This document shows positions 37,177 to 45,516 of a stretch of DNA of 64,000 bases, piece after piece. A model generated the notes under the pieces. The model saw nothing but the letters and a program-made list of their open reading frames with translations. It had not been told where the DNA came from and searched no databases. Position numbers and translations under genes: made by a program. Source of the DNA: Burkholderiales bacterium (GTDB taxonomy: Bacteria; Pseudomonadota; Gammaproteobacteria; Burkholderiales; Burkholderiaceae_C); NCBI GenBank assembly GCA_016219375.1, contig JACRNC010000023.1, positions 1-64,000 on the forward strand, in the 5' to 3' direction. Numbering within the stretch: position 1 is the stretch's first letter; each line of letters begins with the position of its first letter.

Positions 37177-38310
37177 TCAGCGTAGCTGCAACTCGTCCGC
37201 GCCGAAGCTCACATTGAGCGGCTCGATCACCACCCGCTTGGGGCCCGCCTCCACGCGCCCGGCCACCATCGCCTCGATGCCCAGGCTGCGCGCCACCTCC
37301 ACCGTGCGCTCGGCATCGGCCGCGGCCACATAGAGTGCAAAGCCCGCGCCCATGTTGAGCGTGCCGTAGGCCTCGTGGTCGTCCAGCCTGGCCCGCTGCT
37401 GGATGAAGGCCAGCACAGGCGGCACCGCCGGCACGCGGTCGAAGCGATAGGTCAGCTCCGCCGGGTGGCGCATCAGCTTGCGCCAGCCGTGGCCGGTGAC
37501 GTTGGCACAGTAGTGCGGCGTGATGCCGGCCTTGAACAGCGCCTCGGTCACGGGCGAGTAGAGCACCGTGGGCGCCAGCAGCGCCTGGCCATAGCTCAGG
37601 CCCGGCGCGATCTCGGTCAGGTAGCCCTGCGGCAGCCGCTCCACCAGCTTGCGCGCCAGGCTCAGGCCGTTGGCGTGGATGCCGCTGGAGGCCAGCAGCA
37701 CGATGGCATCGCCGGCGGCCAGCTGGTCACCGGTGGACAGCCGCGTCTTGGGGTTGACGATGCCGGTGCACGATGCCGCCAGGTCGATGCGGCCGGCCTC
37801 GACGATGCCGGCCAGCGCGGGCGTCTCGCCGCCGCCCCAGGCCACGCCGCAGGTGTCGCAAGCGGCCTTCCAGCCGGCCACCAGGGCTTGCGCGCGCTCG
37901 GCGTCGCCGAACCAGTCCGAGCCGCCCGCGGCCCAGTAGGCCTGCACCACCAGCGGCGTTGCGCCCACGGTGATCAGGTCGTTGACCGCCATCGCGATGG
38001 TGTCCTGGGCGATGCCGGCGTAATGGCTCCTGCCCGTGAGCGCCTTCATCTCGTCGGCCACCAGGGCCTTGGAGCCCAGGCATTCGACGATGGACGCCAG
38101 GTAGAAGGGCCCCACGTCCACCACATAGGCCGACTCGCCGCGCGAGGCGGTCAGCTCGGTGAAACCATGCGGTGCCAGGTTGGTGGCCGTCGCCGCAGCC
38201 GCGCGCTGGGCGGCCACCTTCAGCGGGTCGATCAGGTCGTAGTTGACGCCGGCCTGCTCATAGGTGAGGGCGTCGGCGGGCAGGGCGTCGGTGGGGCGGC
38301 GGGACGTCAT
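37177..38310 (-). CDS. PurM-like AIR synthase-related protein
   Basis: The 377-residue protein has the PurM fold: TYEQAGVNYDLIDPLK at the N-terminus, VDVGPFYLASIVECLGSKAL, DTIAMAVNDLITVGATPLVVQAYWA (metal/ATP face), GGGETPALAGIV and SSGIHANGLSLARKLVERLP, then ITGHGWRKLM-like VTGHGWRKLMRHP. Classic PurM closes FGAM to AIR in purine synthesis. This branch is divergent and longer than E. coli PurM (345 aa), so whether it is the true purine enzyme or a paralogue depends on the rest of the genome. ATG 38310 is used rather than a TTG at 38346. Confidence 0.82.
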   Translation of the reverse strand: MTSRRPTDALPADALTYEQAGVNYDLIDPLKVAAQRAAAATATNLAPHGFTELTASRGESAYVVDVGPFYLASIVECLGSKALVADEMKALTGRSHYAGIAQDTIAMAVNDLITVGATPLVVQAYWAAGGSDWFGDAERAQALVAGWKAACDTCGVAWGGGETPALAGIVEAGRIDLAASCTGIVNPKTRLSTGDQLAAGDAIVLLASSGIHANGLSLARKLVERLPQGYLTEIAPGLSYGQALLAPTVLYSPVTEALFKAGITPHYCANVTGHGWRKLMRHPAELTYRFDRVPAVPPVLAFIQQRARLDDHEAYGTLNMGAGFALYVAAADAERTVEVARSLGIEAMVAGRVEAGPKRVVIEPLNVSFGADELQLR

Positions 38311-38422
38311 GGCAGGGCGCAGCGGGCGTGCCGCCGGGTCGGACAATGCAGGGGCGGGATTATCCGGCAGCCGGCTCGCCCGCCCGCCTGGCGCCCCGCG
38401 TCCTCACCGCCCGCTTCCTTGC

Positions 38423-38785
38423 ATGATGAACCTGCTGTCCAGCCTGCCCATCCCGCTGCAGACCATCGGCCTGCTCGTCGCCTCCAACGTGTTCATGACG
38501 TTCGCCTGGTACGGCCACCTGAAGAACCTGTCGGGCAAGCCGTGGATCGTCGCCGCGCTGGTGAGCTGGGGCATCGCGCTCTTCGAGTACCTGCTGCAGG
38601 TGCCGGCCAACCGCATCGGCGCGCAGCAGCTCAACCTGGGCCAGCTCAAGGTGATGCAGGAGGTCATCACGATGAGCGTCTTCGTGCCCTTTGCCGTCTT
38701 CTATATGGGCCAGCCGCTGAAGTGGGACTACCTCTGGGCGGCGCTGTGCCTGGTCGGCGCCGCCTACTTCATGTTCCGGGGCTGA
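38423..38785 (+). CDS. DUF486 (DMT-like) small membrane protein
   Basis: The 120-residue protein is the DUF486 family, related to EamA/DMT transporters. It has four hydrophobic helices, with FMTFAWYGHLKN after the first and FEYLLQVPANRIGAQ and LNLGQLKVMQEVITM between the next. Its substrate is unknown. The start can be ATG 38423 or 38426. It ends against the convergent TM2-like gene with no spacer. Confidence 0.85.
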   Translation: MMNLLSSLPIPLQTIGLLVASNVFMTFAWYGHLKNLSGKPWIVAALVSWGIALFEYLLQVPANRIGAQQLNLGQLKVMQEVITMSVFVPFAVFYMGQPLKWDYLWAALCLVGAAYFMFRG

Positions 38786-39241
38786 TCAGGGCAGTGCCTC
38801 GGCCGGCTGCTCGGCCTGCGACTCGAAATAGCGCTGGCTGGCAAAGGCAATGGTGGCCATCAGGATGCCTGCGCCCACCATCAACGCGGCCGCCACGCCG
38901 ATCACCACCGCCCAGCCGCTGCGGTGCTGCGGCCCTGTGGGGTTGAAGCGGGCATTCCACTTCTCGTCGGGCGTCAGGCCCCAGATGATGGCCTGCAGCA
39001 TGGTGCCGGCCAGCATCAGGCCCAGCAACGGCAGCAGCACCCAGGCCACGCGGTCGTCCTGGCCCAGCTCACGCATGCGCTGCAGGCCCACCAGGCCCAG
39101 CAGCGTGGGCCACGGGTGCAGCCAGCCCAGCCGGTCGCCCAGGCCATACAGATAGAAGCGGTGCAGCCCCAGGCTGCCGCCGATCAGCGCCACCCAGGTG
39201 GCCAGGGTCTTGGATTTGTAGCCGGGGCTGGGATGCGGCAT
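38786..39241 (-). CDS. TM2-domain-like membrane protein
   Basis: The 151-residue protein begins [20 protein letters not shown] then [11 protein letters not shown], the TM2-type pattern of a helix pair linked by a G-x-H-x-F-Y turn. Two further hydrophobic helices (about 66-88 and 110-133) follow. The function of this family in bacteria is not known. The stop directly abuts that of the DUF486 gene. Confidence 0.75.
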   Translation of the reverse strand: MPHPSPGYKSKTLATWVALIGGSLGLHRFYLYGLGDRLGWLHPWPTLLGLVGLQRMRELGQDDRVAWVLLPLLGLMLAGTMLQAIIWGLTPDEKWNARFNPTGPQHRSGWAVVIGVAAALMVGAGILMATIAFASQRYFESQAEQPAEALP

Positions 39242-39330
39242 GGCAGGGCGGTGCGGGCAAAAAGGCGGCGGCACGCGGCAGGCGAATGTGGCCCGGGGCG
39301 GCCGGCTGGCGCGCGTGGCTTTGCAGCAAG

Positions 39331-39360
39331 TGCGCACAGCGTAGGCCGGGGCACTATAAT
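39331..39360 (+). promoter_or_regulatory. Promoter of the rpsP operon
   Basis: A perfect TATAAT lies at 39355-39360; the -35 region (TGCGCA at 39331-39336, 18-base spacer) is weak. The sequence around and after the -10, CTATAATG then CCGGTT, recurs almost exactly before rplS. Confidence 0.65.
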
Positions 39361-39685
39361 GCCCGGTTCCCGAGACTGGCCTGGCTCTTCGATCAGGCCG
39401 CGCGGGCACGCAGGCCCAGGGGCGCCGGCAGGCTGGATCAGCATGCCGCCCTCGATGCCGGCGGGCCGGTTGCGCGGCGGCGGGGCGGGCGCGTATCTGA
39501 CGGTCCTCGGGAGTGGCGAGCGTGCGTGGCTGCGATTGATGTTGCGGCTGCGCCGATTGTTCCGACCGGCAAGCCCCGCGTGTCTCCCGGGCCGCTGCCG
39601 GTCTCGTCGGCCGAGCCGGTGCTTTCATCTGGTCGCCGGTCAGCCCGCAGTGGTTCATCCCGCTGCCCTGCAAAGGAAACACAAC
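39361..39685 (+). other. Long untranslated leader of rpsP
   Basis: About 325 bases lie between the TATAAT box and the rpsP start. I see no convincing gene in it. Its GC content is high, and segments can fold strongly, so a structured leader with a regulatory role is possible. No known riboswitch core was recognised. Confidence 0.45.
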
Positions 39686-39952
39686 ATGGTCGTGATCCGA
39701 CTCTCCCGCGGCGGCTCCAAGAAGCGCCCGTTCTTCAACATCGTCGCTGCCGACTCCCGCGCCCGCCGCGACGGCCGCTTCCTGGAGCGCATAGGCTTCT
39801 ACAACCCGGTGGCCTCCGGCCAGGCCGAAGGCCTGCGCGTGGCTTTCGACCGCCTGCAGCACTGGACGAGCAACGGCGCGCAGATGTCGCCCACCGTCGC
39901 CCGCCTGGTCAAGCAGGCCCAGGCTGCCGCCACGCCGGCCGCCGCCGCCTGA
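39686..39952 (+). CDS. rpsP: Ribosomal protein S16 (bS16)
   Basis: The 88-residue protein matches bS16: [41 protein letters not shown] and the later [26 protein letters not shown] lies about ten bases before ATG 39686. The Ala/Thr-rich tail is normal for the group. It heads rpsP-rimM-trmD-rplS. Confidence 0.98.
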   Translation: MVVIRLSRGGSKKRPFFNIVAADSRARRDGRFLERIGFYNPVASGQAEGLRVAFDRLQHWTSNGAQMSPTVARLVKQAQAAATPAAAA

Positions 39953-40101
39953 CCCTGCAGGCCACCCTGCCGCCCGCCGCGCTGGCCGTCGCCTGACGGC
40001 TGAGCCGGCAGCGCCCAGACTGCGCCGCAGCCGCCCCACGGGGTGCCTGCGGCGCGGCTCATTCCGGGCGGCCCGGGTGGCCTCTTGCCGCCGTGCGCAA
40101 C

Positions 40102-40659
40102 ATGGAAGATTCCGCAGCCCCGTGGCCGGACGACGCGGTCGAGGTCGGCCGCATCGTCGATGCCTGGGGCGTCAAGGGCTGGATCAAAGTCCAGCCGTTC
40201 TCGGCCGACCCGCAGGCGCTGTTCTCCACCAAGCGCTGGTTCATCAAGCCGTCCGAGCAGCCGCGTGCGCCGGGTGCGGCGCCGCTGCCTGGGCTGCTCA
40301 AGGTGACGCAGGCGCGCGAGCACGGCGACGGCATCGTCGCCGGCGTGCAGGAGGTCACAGACCGCAACGGCGCCGAGGCGCTCAAGGGCGCGCGCGTGTT
40401 CGTCTCGCGCGCCAGCTTCCCCACGGCCGCGGCGGACGAGTACTACTGGGTCGATCTGATCGGCCTGGATGTGGTGAATCGCGAGGGCGCCTCTCTGGGT
40501 CGTGTGGCCGATCTGCTGGACACCGGCGCCCATGCCGTGCTGCGCATCGAGGCCGATGGCGGCACCGAGCGGCTGGTGCCCTTCGTGGCGGCCTATGTCG
40601 ACCAGGTGGACCTGCCTGGCCGGCGCATCACGGTGGACTGGGCGGCCGACTGGGATTGA
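40102..40659 (+). CDS. rimM: Ribosome maturation factor RimM
   Basis: RimM helps assemble the 30S head and binds S19. The 185-residue protein has the N-terminal RimM barrel (VEVGRIVDAWGVKGWIKVQPFS) and a C-terminal PRC-barrel (EYYWVDLIGLDVVNREGASLG and LVPFVAAYVDQVDLPGRRI). A GTG at 40093 is an alternative start three codons upstream. It lies about 150 bases after rpsP. Confidence 0.96.
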   Translation: MEDSAAPWPDDAVEVGRIVDAWGVKGWIKVQPFSADPQALFSTKRWFIKPSEQPRAPGAAPLPGLLKVTQAREHGDGIVAGVQEVTDRNGAEALKGARVFVSRASFPTAAADEYYWVDLIGLDVVNREGASLGRVADLLDTGAHAVLRIEADGGTERLVPFVAAYVDQVDLPGRRITVDWAADWD

Positions 40660-40794
40660 GCCCGGGCTGCCCTGCGGCGCGCCGGGCGATCGGGGCACAC
40701 ACACTGGCAGCGCGCGCTTGGCGCCTGATCGCCGGCCGTGCGGCTGCTCGCCCTGCCGGCCCCGGCGTCACCCCCGCCATCGATACTGCTGGCC

Positions 40795-41553
40795 ATGCGC
40801 TTTGACGTCATCACGCTCTTCCCCGAGCTGTTTGCCCCCTTCCTTGCCACCGGCGTCACCCGCCGGGCCTTCGAGGGGCCGGCGGCCTGCATGGACCTGT
40901 GCCTGTGGCCGCTGCGCGAGCATGCGGATGACGCCTACCGCCGCGTGGATGACCGGCCTTACGGCGGCGGCCCCGGCATGGTGATGCTGGTGGAGCCGCT
41001 GACCCGCGCCCTGCAGGCGGTGCGTGCCGGGCAGGAGCAGGCCGGCCGGCCGCGCACCCCGGTGATCCTGTTCAGCCCGGCTGGTGCGCCGCTGACCCAG
41101 GCCCGCGTGCGCGATCTGGCCGCCAGCCCCGGCGCGGTGCTGGTGTGCGGGCGCTACGAGGGGCTGGATCAGCGCTTCATCGACCGCCACGTGGACGAGG
41201 AGATCAGCCTGGGCGACTTCGTGCTCTCGGGCGGCGAGCTGCCGGCGCTGGCGCTGATCGACGCCGTCGCCCGGCTGCAGCCCGGTGTGCTCAACGACGC
41301 GCAGTCGCACGAGCAGGACAGCTTCTCGGACGGCCTGCTCGACTGCCCGCACTACAGCCGCCCGGAAGTCCACGAGGGCGAGGCCGTGCCGCCGGTTCTG
41401 CTGTCGGGCCACCACGCAGCCATCGCCCGCTGGCGGCGCGAGCGCCAGCTGGAGGCCACCTGGCGCCGCCGGCCGGAGCTGATCCAGGCGGCGCGCGGGC
41501 GTGGGGAGCTTACGGCTGCCGATGAGCGCTTCCTGGCGACGCTGCAGCTATAA
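40795..41553 (+). CDS. trmD: tRNA (guanine37-N1) methyltransferase
   Basis: TrmD methylates G37 of tRNAs reading CNN and GNN codons and prevents +1 frameshifting. The 252-residue SPOUT protein has [51 protein letters not shown] and the knot segment [23 protein letters not shown] 40795 gives the classical N-terminus; a longer frame from 40738 does not. The stop codon overlaps the TATAAT box of rplS. Confidence 0.97.
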   Translation: MRFDVITLFPELFAPFLATGVTRRAFEGPAACMDLCLWPLREHADDAYRRVDDRPYGGGPGMVMLVEPLTRALQAVRAGQEQAGRPRTPVILFSPAGAPLTQARVRDLAASPGAVLVCGRYEGLDQRFIDRHVDEEISLGDFVLSGGELPALALIDAVARLQPGVLNDAQSHEQDSFSDGLLDCPHYSRPEVHEGEAVPPVLLSGHHAAIARWRRERQLEATWRRRPELIQAARGRGELTAADERFLATLQL

Positions 41554-41554
41554 T
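41549..41554 (+). promoter_or_regulatory. Promoter -10 box of rplS
   Basis: TATAAT spans the trmD stop codon. The surrounding CTATAATG-N-CCGGTT is the same as at the rpsP promoter. The -35 region is weak. This would give rplS its own transcript in addition to read-through. Confidence 0.6.
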
Positions 41555-41639
41555 GACCGGTTTTCTTTCGTCACCCGATCCTCTGTCCGGCCGGACAACA
41601 TCCACATCGAGCGCCGACACGATCACAAGGAGCCTCATG

Positions 41640-41996
41640 ATGAGCAACCTCATCCAGCAGCTGGAGCAAGAAGAGATCGCCCGCTTGGGCAAGACCATCC
41701 CCGAGTTCGCCCCCGGCGACACGGTGATCGTCAACGTCAACGTGGTGGAGGGCACCCGCAAGCGCATGCAGGCCTATGAAGGCGTGGTGATCGCCCGGCG
41801 CAACCGCGGTCTCAACAGCAGCTTCATCGTGCGCAAGATCTCCAGCGGCGAAGGCGTGGAGCGCACCTTCCAGCTCTACAGCCCGCTGATCGCCTCCATC
41901 GAGGTCAAGCGCCGCGGCGACGTGCGCCGCGCCAAGCTGTACTACCTGCGCCAGCGCAGCGGCAAGTCGGCGCGCATCAAGGAGAAGCTGGCGTAA
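41640..41996 (+). CDS. rplS: Ribosomal protein L19 (bL19)
   Basis: The 118-residue protein is bL19, at the 30S-50S interface. It shows [59 protein letters not shown] and [25 protein letters not shown] is spaced seven bases from ATG 41640, better than the adjacent ATG 41637. It ends the rpsP operon. Confidence 0.98.
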   Translation: MSNLIQQLEQEEIARLGKTIPEFAPGDTVIVNVNVVEGTRKRMQAYEGVVIARRNRGLNSSFIVRKISSGEGVERTFQLYSPLIASIEVKRRGDVRRAKLYYLRQRSGKSARIKEKLA

Positions 41997-42019
41997 GAGC
42001 TGGCCGCCACGCCCTCCCG

Positions 42020-42057
42020 ACCGCCGGCTGCGCGTTGCGCCCCGGCGGTTTTTCTTT
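42020..42057 (+). terminator. Rho-independent terminator of the rpsP-rplS operon
   Basis: ACCGCCGG (42020-42027) pairs with CCGGCGGT (42042-42049), with a 14-base loop that can pair further (GCGC with GCGC), and is followed by TTTTTCTTT. Confidence 0.88.
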
Positions 42058-42078
42058 CCATCGACCGCCTTCATCGTC

Positions 42079-42756
42079 ATGGCTGTGCTGTTCGACCCCG
42101 AGCTGGCGCCCCTCTTGGGGGCCGATGGGCATCTGCCGGCCGTTGTGCCAGAGCGGCTCACCCCCGCTGCGCTGCGCGAGCGCTTCCTGGCGCCGCCGGC
42201 CTGGGAGCCGGAGGTGGCGGTGGAGCGCTTTCTGCAGCAGGGCGACCCGCTGCCGGCCTCGGTGCTGGTGCCGCTGGTAATGCGCGACGCGCCTACCGTG
42301 CTGCTGACCCGCCGCATGCCGCACCTGCGCGCACATGCGGGACAGATCAGCTTCCCGGGCGGGCGGGTGGAGCCGGCGGACCCGGACCCGGTGCACACGG
42401 CGCTGCGCGAGGCACACGAGGAGATCGGCCTGCCCGGCGATCAGGTGGAGGTGATCGGCTCGCTGCCTACCTACACCACCGGCACCGGCTTCGTCGTCAC
42501 GCCGGTGGTGGGGCTGGTGGAGCCGCGGCTGAGCCTGCAGCCCGACCCTTCGGAGGTCGAAGAGATCTTCGAGGTGCCGCTGTCCTTCCTGATGACGCCG
42601 GCGCATCACCAGCGCCGGGGCATTGCCTTCGGCGGCCGGCAGCTGGAGTTCTTCGCCATGCCGTGGCGGCCAGCGCCGACGGATGCGCGCGAGTACTTCA
42701 TCTGGGGCGCAACGGCGGCCATGCTGCGCAACCTGTATCGCTTCCTGGCTGCCTGA
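42079..42756 (+). CDS. CoA pyrophosphatase (Nudix hydrolase)
   Basis: The 225-residue protein is a Nudix enzyme of the CoA-pyrophosphatase (NudL/PCD1) kind. The Nudix box runs GGRVEPADPDP then ALREAHEEIGL (about 94-117), preceded by RRMPHLRAHAGQISFPG, the UPF0035/CoAse signature. It would split CoA to 3',5'-ADP and phosphopantetheine. It has no close operon partner; the CobD-like gene starts 115 bases later. Confidence 0.92.
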   Translation: MAVLFDPELAPLLGADGHLPAVVPERLTPAALRERFLAPPAWEPEVAVERFLQQGDPLPASVLVPLVMRDAPTVLLTRRMPHLRAHAGQISFPGGRVEPADPDPVHTALREAHEEIGLPGDQVEVIGSLPTYTTGTGFVVTPVVGLVEPRLSLQPDPSEVEEIFEVPLSFLMTPAHHQRRGIAFGGRQLEFFAMPWRPAPTDAREYFIWGATAAMLRNLYRFLAA

Positions 42757-42871
42757 CCCGCAAGGGCAAGGCGATGGCCGCCGCTATGATTTGCCGTATG
42801 AAGGTCCTGCCCGCTCACCCGCCGATGCGCATGTGCCGCGCAGCGGGTGCTCCCGTCGCAGGAAGGCGCCG

Positions 42872-43861
42872 ATGAGCTTCTTTGCCGTGCTGTTCGCGCT
42901 GATGATCGAGCAGCTCAAGCCGTTGCCGCAGAACAACGCGGTGCATCGCTCGCTGACCGGCTGGCTGCGCTGGGCCGGGCGCAATTTCGATGCCGGCCAG
43001 CCGCATCACGCCTGGGTGGTGTGGGGCATGACGGTCATCGTGCCGGCCCTGCTGGCCGCGCTGATCTACCGCGGCATCGCCAGCTACAGCCTGGTGCTGG
43101 CGCTGGTGTGGGACGTGGCGGTGCTCTATGCCACGCTGGGCTTCAGGCAGTTCAGCCACCACTTCACGCAGATCCGCGATGCGCTGGAGGCCGGCGAGGA
43201 GAACGAGGCCCGGCGCCTGCTGGCGCAGTGGCGCCACGTGGACGCGAGCGACCTGCCGCGCAACGAGTTGCTGCGCCAGGTCATCGAGCATTCGCTGATC
43301 GCGGCGCACCGCTATGTCTTCGGCGCCTTCTTCTGGTTCGTGATCGGCTCGGCCGTGGGCCTGGGGCCGCTGGGTGCGGTGCTCTACCGCATGGCGGAGT
43401 TCTCCTCGCGCTACTGGGCCTACAAGAGCCGGGTGACGGGCGAGCCGACCAACGAGGGGCTGATGAGGCTGTCGCAGCAGCTGTTCGCCGCGCTGGACCA
43501 CGCGCCGGCGCGGCTGACGGCCTTCGGCTTTGCGGTGGTGGGCAACTTCGAGGACGCCATCGACTCCTGGCGGCGTTGCGCCGGGCTGTGGAGCGGTGTC
43601 AACGAGGGCATCGTGCTGGCCTCGGCCGCCGGGGCGGTGGGCGTGCAGCTGGGCGGCAGCCCCGCGCCGGCGCTGGCGGTGGACCGCAGCAAGACCTTCA
43701 GCGGCGAGGGCCAGACCGACACGACCGCCTCAGCCGGCAGCACGCCCGGCGCGGTGCCGCAGCCGGGCCACCTGCGCAGCGTGGTCGGGCTGATCTGGCG
43801 CTCGGTGGTGCTGTGGATGCTGCTGCTGGCGCTGCTGTCGCTGGCGAATCTGGTGGGGTGA
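42872..43861 (+). CDS. CobD/CbiB-family membrane protein
   Basis: The 329-residue protein belongs to the CobD/CbiB family, which in B12 makers joins aminopropanol phosphate to cobyric acid. It starts MSFFAVLFALMIEQLKPL and has about five hydrophobic segments and FGFAVVGNFEDAIDSWRR, resembling family motifs. No other cobalamin genes are near, and betaproteobacteria without B12 synthesis often keep such a gene, so a separate function is possible. Residues 255-290 are a Gly/Ala/Ser-rich linker. Confidence 0.83.
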   Translation: MSFFAVLFALMIEQLKPLPQNNAVHRSLTGWLRWAGRNFDAGQPHHAWVVWGMTVIVPALLAALIYRGIASYSLVLALVWDVAVLYATLGFRQFSHHFTQIRDALEAGEENEARRLLAQWRHVDASDLPRNELLRQVIEHSLIAAHRYVFGAFFWFVIGSAVGLGPLGAVLYRMAEFSSRYWAYKSRVTGEPTNEGLMRLSQQLFAALDHAPARLTAFGFAVVGNFEDAIDSWRRCAGLWSGVNEGIVLASAAGAVGVQLGGSPAPALAVDRSKTFSGEGQTDTTASAGSTPGAVPQPGHLRSVVGLIWRSVVLWMLLLALLSLANLVG

Positions 43862-43928
43862 TTCGGCCCCCTGGCGCAGCGAGCTGGCGACGTGCCGGAC
43901 TGCCGGGGGAGGGGGCTGCTCGGTGCGC

Positions 43929-44243
43929 TCAGCTCTTGGCGGTGTAGGCCTGGGCCTTGGCGAGCCAGTCGGCCAGGGCGTCGTAGAGGTCCGTCTGGCT
44001 GAAGGAGCAGCTTTCTTCGCTGAAAAGGGCGCTGGATTCGAGCTGGCTGAGGATGCGCTCCAGCACCTCGCCGTAGCGCGGCGGCAGGGCGCTCGCTGCG
44101 GTTGCCGAGCGAAAACGCGCGGCCAGAGCCGGGATGTCGATGCGGCCGGCGCGGGCGTCGGCGAGCACGGTGTCCAGGGCCGCGAGCGACGATGCGGCGC
44201 CGGGCGCGGCGGGCTCACCAGCGGGGTTGGCTGAGTTCGGCAT
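43929..44243 (-). CDS. Hypothetical protein
   Basis: The 104-residue product is not recognised. It has an Ala-rich N-terminus and a more ordered second half (ERILSQLESSALFSEESCSF, then TDLYDALADWLAKAQAY). Its start lies inside the 3' end of rsgA (overlap of about 29 bases), so it is likely in the same operon. The overlap and biased composition keep confidence moderate. Confidence 0.6.
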   Translation of the reverse strand: MPNSANPAGEPAAPGAASSLAALDTVLADARAGRIDIPALAARFRSATAASALPPRYGEVLERILSQLESSALFSEESCSFSQTDLYDALADWLAKAQAYTAKS

Positions 44244-45171
44244 GCAGGTCGGCGTAGAGCTTGAGGCGGTGGGCACTGATGGCGCCGGCATCGGCGGCCG
44301 AGCGCACGGCGCAGCCGGGCTCGTGCAGATGGGTGCAGTTGTGGAAGCGGCACTGGCCGATGTAGTGGGCCAGGTCCGGCATGTGGCGGGCCAGGTCGGC
44401 CACCGGGATGTGGTGCAGGCCGAATTCCTGGAAGCCCGGCGAGTCGATCAGAGCGGTGCCGGCCTCGCCTTCGGCGCCGTCCAGCCAGTACCACTGCGTG
44501 GTGGTGGTGGTGTGGCGGCCGGAGTTGAGCGCCTCGGAGATGGCGCCGACCTCGGCCCGGGCATGCGGGGCCAGGGTGTTGATCAGCGTGCTCTTGCCGG
44601 CACCCGACGGGCCCAGCACCAGGCTGGCGCGGGCGTGCAGCCGGGGCAGCAGCAGAGCCTGCGTGTCGTGCGGCGTGCCGCGCAGCGAGCACTCCAACAC
44701 CGCCAGGCCCATCGCGCGGTAGGGCGCCAGGCGCTGGCGGGCGGCGTCGGCGCCGGGCAGGTCGATCTTGTTGAGCACGATGGTGGCCGGGATGCCGGCG
44801 GCATCGGCTGCGATCAGCGCGCGGGTGAGCTGCATCTCGCTGAAGACCGGCTCAACGGCGATCCACACCAGCAGCTGATCCAGGTTGGCGGCAAAGGACT
44901 TGCTGCGCCACTCGTCCTGGCGGAAGAAGAGGTTGCGCCGCGGCTCGATCTGCTCGATGACGCCTTCGTCGCCGGTGGTGCGCCAGCGCACGCGGTCGCC
45001 CACCACCACCTCGCTCTTCTTGCCGCGCGGGTGGCAGATCAGGCGGGTGCGCTCGGGCGTCTCGACGATGCAGTGGCGGCCGTGGGTGGCGACGACCAGG
45101 CCGGCCTGCAGGCTGGCGTCGTGGTCCAGCCGCGGCTCGGCGCGGTCGAAGCGGCGGGTGCGGCTGCTCAA
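44215..45171 (-). CDS. rsgA: Ribosome small subunit GTPase RsgA
   Basis: RsgA checks late 30S assembly by GTP hydrolysis. The 318-residue protein has an OB-fold lead (LQAGLVVATHGRHCIVE), circularly permuted GTPase motifs in the order G4 LNKIDL, G1 GPSGAGKST and G3 DSPG, and a zinc knuckle in CRFHNCTHLHEPGC. No ATG fits; a TTG at 45171 overlaps the phhB stop (TTGA) and gives normal length, so it is taken as the start. Confidence 0.93.
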   Translation of the reverse strand: MSSRTRRFDRAEPRLDHDASLQAGLVVATHGRHCIVETPERTRLICHPRGKKSEVVVGDRVRWRTTGDEGVIEQIEPRRNLFFRQDEWRSKSFAANLDQLLVWIAVEPVFSEMQLTRALIAADAAGIPATIVLNKIDLPGADAARQRLAPYRAMGLAVLECSLRGTPHDTQALLLPRLHARASLVLGPSGAGKSTLINTLAPHARAEVGAISEALNSGRHTTTTTQWYWLDGAEGEAGTALIDSPGFQEFGLHHIPVADLARHMPDLAHYIGQCRFHNCTHLHEPGCAVRSAADAGAISAHRLKLYADLHAELSQPRW

Positions 45172-45506
45172 GGTGTGGCGCCGTGGGTCATCGGCAGCGC
45201 ATCGATGTGCGCGGCGCAGATGAAGTCGTTGAGCGTGAGGCCGCCGACCGAATGCGTGCTCAGCCGCACGGTGCAGTGCCCATAGCCGACATGCAGGTCC
45301 GGGTGATGGTCCTCGCGGTGGGCGATGCTGGCCACCGCGTTGACGAAGGCCATCGTGCGGTGGAAGTCGGCAAAGCGCAGCGTGCGCTGCAGCGCACCGT
45401 CCACCACCTGCCACTGCGGCACGCGGGCCAGCAGCGCGGTCAGCTCGGCGCCGCCTAGCGGGGCGCCGGTGATCGGGCGGCAGTGCTGCTGCAGCAGGTC
45501 GGTCAT
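45168..45506 (-). CDS. phhB: 4a-hydroxytetrahydrobiopterin dehydratase
   Basis: This 112-residue pterin-4a-carbinolamine dehydratase recycles the pterin cofactor of phenylalanine hydroxylase. The conserved active-site stretch is ASIAHREDHHPDLHVGYGHC, followed by VRLSTHSVGGLTLNDF. It overlaps rsgA by four bases and lies ten bases after the protease gene. phhA is not in the window. Confidence 0.95.
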   Translation of the reverse strand: MTDLLQQHCRPITGAPLGGAELTALLARVPQWQVVDGALQRTLRFADFHRTMAFVNAVASIAHREDHHPDLHVGYGHCTVRLSTHSVGGLTLNDFICAAHIDALPMTHGATP

Positions 45507-45516
45507 GGCGGTCCGA

